DNA of 10,454 nt from Desulfonatronospira sp. Its GTDB lineage: Bacteria > Desulfobacterota > Desulfovibrionia > Desulfovibrionales > Desulfonatronovibrionaceae. Shown here in pieces: positions 6,611-10,454 of this stretch. The stretch lies in contig PWSL01000167.1 in assembly GCA_003563255.1 (NCBI GenBank), forward strand, positions 1-10,454. The letters run 5' to 3'. Under the pieces are notes generated by a model. That model saw nothing but the letters and a program-made list of their open reading frames with translations. It ran no database searches and was not told the DNA's origin. Every line of letters begins with the position of its first letter. Position 1 is the first letter of the stretch. The translations under genes were made by a program, and so were the position numbers.

Positions 6611-6643
6611 CCTGTATCTGTTCAGCGCTTTTTGGGAAAGCAG
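6611..6643. repeat. 33-nt dispersed repeat, copy 1, across the tsaE stop
   Basis: A 33-nt sequence matches 10332-10364 at 30 of 33 positions in the same orientation. It contains the hairpin GCTTTT-3 nt-GAAAGC; the two adjacent differences fall in the 3-nt loop (TGG here, AAG in the other copy), so the stem is kept. On the coding (minus) strand it encodes the last six residues and stop of tsaE and reaches into the start of the lysC Shine-Dalgarno. Confidence 0.8.
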
Positions 6644-7110
6644 TGGGCGGTTATCATCCGGATTGAGGCTTCCCCGTAGAATGCAATCTGCGCTTTTCTT
6701 GAATCATTGTCCAGCTCAATGGATATTTCCACCCTGTCCTCAGGCAGGTGACAGGACTGAAGGTACTCGCTCCATTCCACAAGCACCAGACGGTCCTGAC
6801 CCGTGAGCATCTCAACTACATCCTCATCCGGATCCGCTCCCTGCAGCCTGTAAAGGTCCACATGCACCGTTTCAGGACGTGTAGGATAAATATTCACCAG
6901 ATTAAAACTGGGGCTGCTGACCTCAGCTTCTTCCCCGCCAGGCAGTGCGGAAACAATCCCCCGGATCATGGTGGTTTTGCCGGCTCCCAGTTCCCCCCGG
7001 AAAAACACCGCTGGAAAAAAATCCCGCCTGATAAAACAAAGGCCTGTTTCTCTGCCCAATTGCAGCGTAGAATTATGATCAGGCAAAAATATTGTTATTG
7101 AAGACAGCAC
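6622..7110 (-). CDS. tsaE: tRNA threonylcarbamoyladenosine biosynthesis ATPase
   Basis: A 162-residue P-loop ATPase that works with TsaB and TsaD in adding the N6-threonylcarbamoyl group to A37 of ANN-reading tRNAs. Seen: Walker A GELGAGKTT (39-47), SSPSFNLVNIY (65-75, the family SPTF-LVN motif), HVDLYRL (83-89), VLVEWSEYL (109-117). Length fits the family (about 150-160). The start is GTG at 7110; no clear Shine-Dalgarno precedes it and no ATG fits, but the N-terminus aligns with the family pattern. The last residues, CFPKKR, and the TGA stop are encoded by the dispersed 33-nt repeat, so this tail is probably not conserved in relatives. It sits 22 nt before lysC and 83 nt after the CBS gene. 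Confidence 0.94.
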   Translation of the reverse strand: MLSSITIFLPDHNSTLQLGRETGLCFIRRDFFPAVFFRGELGAGKTTMIRGIVSALPGGEEAEVSSPSFNLVNIYPTRPETVHVDLYRLQGADPDEDVVEMLTGQDRLVLVEWSEYLQSCHLPEDRVEISIELDNDSRKAQIAFYGEASIRMITAHCFPKKR

Positions 7111-7132
7111 GTTGGTACCGAAAGATTTAACA

Positions 7133-7145
7133 CGGGCAATGCCCG
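7133..7145. promoter_or_regulatory. Hairpin in the CBS gene - tsaE gap
   Basis: CGGGC-AAT-GCCCG is a perfect 5-bp stem with a 3-nt loop, 22 nt upstream of the tsaE GTG. A weaker palindrome, AAAAG-AG-CTTTT, lies at 7160-7171 with TTTCTTT following on the minus strand. Neither is a convincing intrinsic terminator, though together they could give partial termination or RNA processing between the two genes. Confidence 0.35.
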
Positions 7146-7193
7146 CAACCCAATAAAGAAAAGAGCTTTTGTGACAGGGTTTCAGGAGTAAGT

Positions 7194-7658
7194 CTAATCC
7201 GAGCCTTGATCGCTGACCAGGGTCTTCAAGACATCGGCCTTGCCCACAACCCCCACGAGTTTACCGTTTTGAGCCACAGGCAGTGTATGGTACTTTTTGT
7301 CCACCATGATCTGGGCAAGTTCTTCCAGGGGGGTGTCGATTTCCACAGACAGAGGTTCCGGGGTCATCGCATCTTCCACCCTGATTGCGGCGATCTTTTT
7401 GATCTCCCTGTCTAGCTTCGCGGTGGAACTAAGAGGCACAATGCTGTCCAGAATGGTGAACATAGAGGGCAGAGGGATTTTTTTCTGCATGGCCACCAGA
7501 TCGCTCTGGCAGATAATGCCCACGAGATTGTCTTCGTCATCCACTACGGGTATACCGTTGATTTTCTTCTCCAGTAAAAGATGGATAGCCTCGGCGATTT
7601 CAGTATCGGGTCGAACCCTGAGGGGATCCTTGGTCATCAAATCCTGTGCTGTGATCAT
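7194..7658 (-). CDS. Two-CBS-domain protein
   Basis: A 154-residue protein consisting almost only of two CBS domains: residues about 1-60 (MITAQDLMTKDPLRVRPDT through GIICQSDLVAM) and about 99-150 (VEDAMTPEPLSVEIDTPLEE through LVGVVGKADVLKTL). Tandem CBS domains usually bind adenosine ligands (AMP, ATP, S-adenosylmethionine) and act as regulatory sensors. No catalytic domain or membrane segment is present, so its partner is unknown. The ATG at 7658 comes 2 nt after the stop of the hydrate repair gene, with CAGGGA upstream inside that gene, so the two are translationally coupled; a TTG at 7691 would add 11 residues but is less likely. The linker LDSIVPLSSTAKLDREIKKI between the domains is typical of this stand-alone type in delta-proteobacteria. 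Confidence 0.9.
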   Translation of the reverse strand: MITAQDLMTKDPLRVRPDTEIAEAIHLLLEKKINGIPVVDDEDNLVGIICQSDLVAMQKKIPLPSMFTILDSIVPLSSTAKLDREIKKIAAIRVEDAMTPEPLSVEIDTPLEELAQIMVDKKYHTLPVAQNGKLVGVVGKADVLKTLVSDQGSD

Positions 7659-7660
7659 GT

Positions 7661-9262
7661 CTAGTCCCTGGTTGTATGAGTCTTGGAACAAAAAAAGAAA
7701 ACCTTGTCTTCACGCTTCCTGCCTTTGCAACCAGCCAGCACCTGCGGCAGTATATCGGCAATCTCCCTGGCCAGATTCCCCCTGTATGGATAAGTGTTCT
7801 CAAGCTCCTTTCCAGCTAGGCCATGCCAGTAGACACCCACACTGGCAGCATCCTGTGTGCTCAGATTCTGAGCCATGAGGCTGCCGATAATACCGGCCAG
7901 AACATCCCCGGACCCCCCCACGGCCAGATTGGGGGTTGCAAAAGGTGAAACGTAAAAATGCCGGTCAGATCCGGCAATAAGGGTAGCCGCCCCTTTTAGA
8001 ACCAGGTTGATCTTGTACCTGAAAGAAAATTCCTGCACGTAGCGGGTCCTTTCCTGGTTGATTTGATCTGCAGTAACCCCGAAAAACCTGGCCATTTCTC
8101 CTGGATGCGGTGTCAGCAACACTTCCCTGAACTGGGAAATCTTCTCCAGATAAGACTGCTCAAGAGAAAGAAAATACAGGGCATCAGCATCAAAAAGGGT
8201 CCTGGGATGCAATATGTCCAGGTAAGCACTCAGAAATTCCATGGTTGAGCTGTCCCGCCCTATCCCAGGCCCCGCAACAACCGCATCAAAGCGGGACAGG
8301 TGCTCCTGCAGGGCAACAATCATATCACGATGCCAATGCATGCCTTCACCCAGGGGAAGAGTCATAATCTCTGGCCAGCCCCCTTTGATCCGGCCTGCCA
8401 GTTCGGCCGGGCAGGCCAGAGTGACCAGGCCGGCACCAGAGCGCAAGGCACCCAGACAGGTAAGCACGGCTGCTCCTGAAAGGGCCTGGGACCCCCCCAG
8501 GACAAGGACATGTCCTCCCTCGCCCTTGTGCATGGTTCTTCTGGGAACCGTCAGCCTGTCCAGGATATTTACATCCAGGAGATAATTCTTCGGCGGGCTG
8601 TCACTCTTAATTTTCCGGGGAATGCCGATCTTTTTGATGCTCAGGCACCCCACATGATCCCTGGCTTCCGGCTGCAAAAGCCCCAGTTTGGCTTCTTCAA
8701 AGGCCACGGTGTCATCCGCCCTGACCGCCACCGGACTGGGTTCGCCGGTAACACCGTCAATGCCCGAAGGAATGTCTAAAGAGATTACATAAGACCTGGC
8801 CCCCACATTATTGATGGCTTTGATCCACTGCACATAGTCCTGGCGGAGCTCCCCGGTGAAACCTGTCCCCAGAAGACCGTCCACAATGATATCCACGTCT
8901 TTGATGAAGTCCAGATTGTACTCGGAAAGGTGGAAATTGGGAATATCCAGTTTCAGCATTAATGAAAGATGATAGCCTGCAGCACCATCATACTCTTTGA
9001 GAAGTTTGGAATGCAGAGTCATCACCTTTACATCGCTGTTCCAGAGATGTCTGGCCAGGGCGAAAGCATCTCCGCCATTGTTGCCTGAACCTGCAAACAC
9101 CAGGGCTGAACAACCGGACAGATTCTTTAACCTGCATTTAATAAGACCAAAGGCTTCACGACTGGCGTTTTCCATGAGGATTTCCGGCTTCAGGCCGTAT
9201 TCGACTATGCTTTTATTGTCCCAGGCAGCCATTTCTTCCGGTGTGGGCAGAGGTAAATACAT
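7661..9262 (-). CDS. nnr: Bifunctional NAD(P)H-hydrate epimerase / ADP-dependent NAD(P)H-hydrate dehydratase
   Basis: A 533-residue fusion that repairs damaged, hydrated NADH and NADPH. The N-terminal YjeF_N domain (about 1-215) interconverts R and S hydrates and shows GSGNNGGDAF (58-67), VDGLLGTGFTG and SLDIPSGIDGVTG. The C-terminal ribokinase-like domain (about 235-515) dehydrates the S form using ADP and shows HKGEGGHVLVLGGS, GAGLVTL, AGPGIG, FDADAL, LTPHPGEMARFFG, KGAATLIA and NLAVGGSGDVLAGII (the last around 444-459, with the catalytic Asp of GSGD). The C-terminal tail after 515 is basic and Phe-rich and not part of the fold. The ATG at 9262 has AAGGAG 9 nt upstream; a TTG-type extension to 9307 would run into repeat sequence and is rejected. 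It follows pdxJ after a 265-nt repeat-filled gap. Confidence 0.95.
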   Translation of the reverse strand: MYLPLPTPEEMAAWDNKSIVEYGLKPEILMENASREAFGLIKCRLKNLSGCSALVFAGSGNNGGDAFALARHLWNSDVKVMTLHSKLLKEYDGAAGYHLSLMLKLDIPNFHLSEYNLDFIKDVDIIVDGLLGTGFTGELRQDYVQWIKAINNVGARSYVISLDIPSGIDGVTGEPSPVAVRADDTVAFEEAKLGLLQPEARDHVGCLSIKKIGIPRKIKSDSPPKNYLLDVNILDRLTVPRRTMHKGEGGHVLVLGGSQALSGAAVLTCLGALRSGAGLVTLACPAELAGRIKGGWPEIMTLPLGEGMHWHRDMIVALQEHLSRFDAVVAGPGIGRDSSTMEFLSAYLDILHPRTLFDADALYFLSLEQSYLEKISQFREVLLTPHPGEMARFFGVTADQINQERTRYVQEFSFRYKINLVLKGAATLIAGSDRHFYVSPFATPNLAVGGSGDVLAGIIGSLMAQNLSTQDAASVGVYWHGLAGKELENTYPYRGNLAREIADILPQVLAGCKGRKREDKVFFFCSKTHTTRD

Positions 9263-9276
9263 AAGGTCTGTCTCCT

Positions 9277-9293
9277 TATCATTACAGCGAAAC
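9277..9293 (-). repeat. Family-1 outer arm, solo copy abutting the nnr ribosome binding site
   Basis: Read on the minus strand, TGTTTCGCTGTAATGATAA matches the family-1 outer end (AGTGTCGCTGTAGTGATAA at 1372-1390) at most positions and runs directly into the AAGGAG of nnr. The nnr leader therefore begins in repeat-derived sequence. A hairpin, CACCGG-9 nt-CCGGTG (9305-9325), lies just upstream and has no T-tract. Confidence 0.6.
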
Positions 9294-9345
9294 ATTTCAG
9301 AATCCACCGGCTGGTTAAACCGGTGTCAGGCATAGTGACTTATCC

Positions 9346-9504
9346 CTACAACGACACTTAGAAAATGGGTTACTTGTTAAATGAGGGACAGGCAGCTCCG
9401 GCACCCACTTGAATGTGATTTTGTGCCATTGAGGCCTGATTTGCAGCTTCAAGTGGGTCCCGGAAGAGCCAGTCCCCTTGAGGCACAAATCAGTGTCGTT
9501 CTAG
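9346..9504. repeat. Family-1 inverted-repeat element, copy 2 (complete)
   Basis: Outer arms CTACAACGACACT (9346-9358) and AGTGTCGTTCTAG (9492-9504) pair at 12 of 13 positions. Relative to copy 1, the pair G1251-C1379 is replaced by A9351-T9499, a compensated change. The inner boxes are GAGGGACAGGCAGC (9383-9396) and GAGCCAGTCCCC (9466-9477). The central stem is CCCACTTGAA (9404-9413) / TTCAAGTGGG (9448-9457) with a 34-nt loop. The loop word TGATTTTGTGCC (9416-9427) is complementary, with one bulged T, to GGCACAAATCA (9482-9492) beyond the GTCCCC box. The loop and flank also share TTGAGGC as a direct repeat (9429-9435 and 9478-9484). The element fills the pdxJ-nnr gap. Confidence 0.85.
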
Positions 9505-9527
9505 TGGTAGTAGTGATTATAATCCAA

Positions 9528-10253
9528 TCAAGGCGAAAAACTGCGAATTATCTCATTCATTTGTGCCACGGCCTCTTTTATGCCAACCATGACGGCTCTG
9601 GAAATAATACTGTGGCCTATGGAAAATTCGCAAATACTCTTGACTCCGGAAAAAGCCAGAATATTCTGATAGTTGAGACCGTGACCCAGGTTCACCCTGA
9701 GTCCAAGGGATCCTGCTTGTTTGATGCCGGAAATGATCTTCTCCAGTTCCGCCTGTCTGGCCGGATGATCCCGGGCGTCAGCGTAATGTCCTGTATGTAT
9801 CTCAATATAATCAGCCCCTGCCGAGGCTGCTGCCTGTATCTGCTCCGGCTCGGCATCTATGAACAGACTGGTATATATGTTTCTTGCCTTAAAGGGCGCC
9901 AGATAGCTTCTTAAAAAGTCTTCACGTCCCATGCATTGCAGTCCGCCCTCAGTAGTCAGTTCCTCCCGCTTTTCCGGTACCAGGCATATCATATGCGGCT
10001 GGACTTCAAGTGCAATCCTATGCATTTCATCTGTAGCGGCCATCTCCAGGTGCAGATTAGCCGTCAGGGTGGCTTTGAGAAGACTCAAGTCCCTGTCCTG
10101 AATATGCCTGCGATCCTCCCGCAGATGCACGATTATACCCTGGGCCCCGCCCATTTCAGCCAGGTGTGCGGCGGTGATGGGTTCGGGTTCACTGCCCATC
10201 CTGGCCTGTCTCAGGGTGGCTACATGATCAACGTTTACAACCAGTACCGGCAT
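9528..10253 (-). CDS. pdxJ: Pyridoxine 5'-phosphate synthase
   Basis: A 241-residue enzyme of the DXP-dependent vitamin B6 pathway that joins 3-amino-2-oxopropyl phosphate (1-amino-acetone 3-phosphate) and 1-deoxyxylulose 5-phosphate to give pyridoxine 5'-phosphate. Family motifs in order: [13 protein letters not shown] near the N-terminus, [14 protein letters not shown] with the catalytic His, [17 protein letters not shown] with the catalytic Glu, [32 protein letters not shown] and [17 protein letters not shown] (phosphate binding). Length is typical. The ATG at 10253 has AGGAG 6 nt upstream; an ATG at 10289 is formed by the family-2 repeat (ATGGTTAC) and would add 12 unrelated residues. In many proteobacteria acpS follows pdxJ; here only repeats lie before nnr. 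The promoter would lie in or beyond the repeats at the right edge. Confidence 0.96.
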   Translation of the reverse strand: MPVLVVNVDHVATLRQARMGSEPEPITAAHLAEMGGAQGIIVHLREDRRHIQDRDLSLLKATLTANLHLEMAATDEMHRIALEVQPHMICLVPEKREELTTEGGLQCMGREDFLRSYLAPFKARNIYTSLFIDAEPEQIQAAASAGADYIEIHTGHYADARDHPARQAELEKIISGIKQAGSLGLRVNLGHGLNYQNILAFSGVKSICEFSIGHSIISRAVMVGIKEAVAQMNEIIRSFSP

Positions 10254-10281
10254 TTCTATCTCCTGTCGCAGAACTCTCGTT

Positions 10282-10339
10282 GTAACCATTCAGGGGGGCG
10301 CCGGATACCGGCTGTCACCATGTAATCCCCCCCTGTATC
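10282..10339. repeat. Family-2 arm E with hairpin, just upstream of pdxJ
   Basis: GTAACCATTCAGGGGGGC (10282-10299) is the best match to the family-2 arm consensus. It is followed by GCCGG-ATA-CCGGC (10300-10312) and an imperfect opposing arm ending CCCCCCCTG (about 10327-10335). It ends about 28 nt upstream of the pdxJ start, so it lies in the pdxJ 5' leader or promoter region. Confidence 0.7.
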
Positions 10340-10364
10340 TGTTTAGCGCTTTTAAGGAAAGCAG
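10332..10364. repeat. 33-nt dispersed repeat, copy 2
   Basis: Matches 6611-6643 at 30 of 33 positions, with the same GCTTTT / GAAAGC stem and a changed loop (AAG). Its last base is shared with the GGGGACAGGCAC box of the family-1 element that follows. Here it is non-coding, unlike copy 1, which lies over the tsaE stop. Confidence 0.8.
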
Positions 10365-10454
10365 GGGACAGGCACTCCGGGACCCACTTGAGCATCATTT
10401 TGTGCTCAAAATGACTCGATTTCTGGGACAAGTGGGTCCCGGAAGAGCCAGTCC
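10364..10454. repeat. Family-1 element, copy 3 (cut by window end)
   Basis: GGGGACAGGCAC (10364-10375) and GAGCCAGTCC (10445-10454, box cut by the edge) flank a perfect 14-bp stem, CCGGGACCCACTTG (10377-10390) / CAAGTGGGTCCCGG (10429-10442), with a 38-nt loop. The loop can refold: TTGAGCA (10388-10394) pairs with TGCTCAA (10403-10409). The left outer arm seen in copies 1 and 2 is not present; the 33-nt repeat occupies its place. The right flank lies outside the window. Confidence 0.8.

Noticed and set aside
6600..6621. Lysine riboswitch or other leader RNA before lysC
   Set aside because: Only 22 nt separate tsaE and lysC, far too short for a riboswitch, and the region is explained by the 33-nt repeat and the Shine-Dalgarno.
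7659..7691. TTG start at 7691 for the CBS protein
   Set aside because: The ATG at 7658 has better context, matches the usual start of the first CBS domain, and gives a 2-nt gap to the upstream stop.
9381..9914. Plus-strand ORF of 177 codons, considered as a possible acpS or unknown gene
   Set aside because: Most of it is antisense to pdxJ and the rest lies in the family-1 element; it has none of the AcpS motifs.

Overview
The window looks like chromosome from a Desulfovibrionales-type sulfate reducer (Desulfobacterota). This is inferred from protein family flavours and gene order: a stand-alone CimA-type citramalate synthase directly after a monofunctional lysC, the run pdxJ - NAD(P)H-hydrate repair - CBS protein - tsaE - lysC - cimA - rarA, and an aldehyde:ferredoxin oxidoreductase. 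No rRNA or tRNA gene is present to fix the species.

Layout. On the plus strand at the left edge lie the 3' end of an aldehyde:ferredoxin oxidoreductase gene (1-425) and an aspartate/glutamate racemase family gene (496-1221). Everything else coding is on the minus strand and reads right to left: pdxJ (vitamin B6), a fused NAD(P)H-hydrate epimerase/dehydratase, a two-CBS-domain protein, tsaE (tRNA t6A), lysC (aspartate kinase), cimA (citramalate synthase), rarA (replication fork AAA+ ATPase) and a family-2 glycosyltransferase. The block from the hydrate repair gene to rarA has gaps of 2 to 83 nt and is probably one or two transcripts. lysC and cimA form a functional pair, feeding the aspartate family and isoleucine. 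The other genes are housekeeping neighbours with no common pathway.

The non-coding gaps carry most of the unusual signal. None exceeds 300 bases, but four of them (1222-1491, 2209-2483, 9263-9527, 10254-10454) are packed with interrelated inverted repeats. Family 1 is a roughly 145-160 bp element with outer arms CTACAGCGACACT / AGTGTCGCTGTAG and inner boxes GGGGACAGGCAC ... GAGCCAGTCCCC around a hairpin. In the two complete copies a word in the hairpin loop is complementary to the variable flank just beyond the GTCCCC box. Family 2 is an arm of about 17 nt, GTAACCATTCAGGGGGC, present six times. A third, 33-nt repeat supplies the last six codons and stop of tsaE and recurs beside the element at the right edge.

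Two translational features stand out. lysC contains a strong internal Shine-Dalgarno plus in-frame ATG exactly where an ACT-only beta subunit would begin. The racemase ribosome binding site lies in a small hairpin overlapped by a 16-codon ORF whose stop overlaps the racemase start. I see no CRISPR array, transposase, phage gene, or clearly new multi-gene system. The repeat elements are the best candidate for something undescribed.
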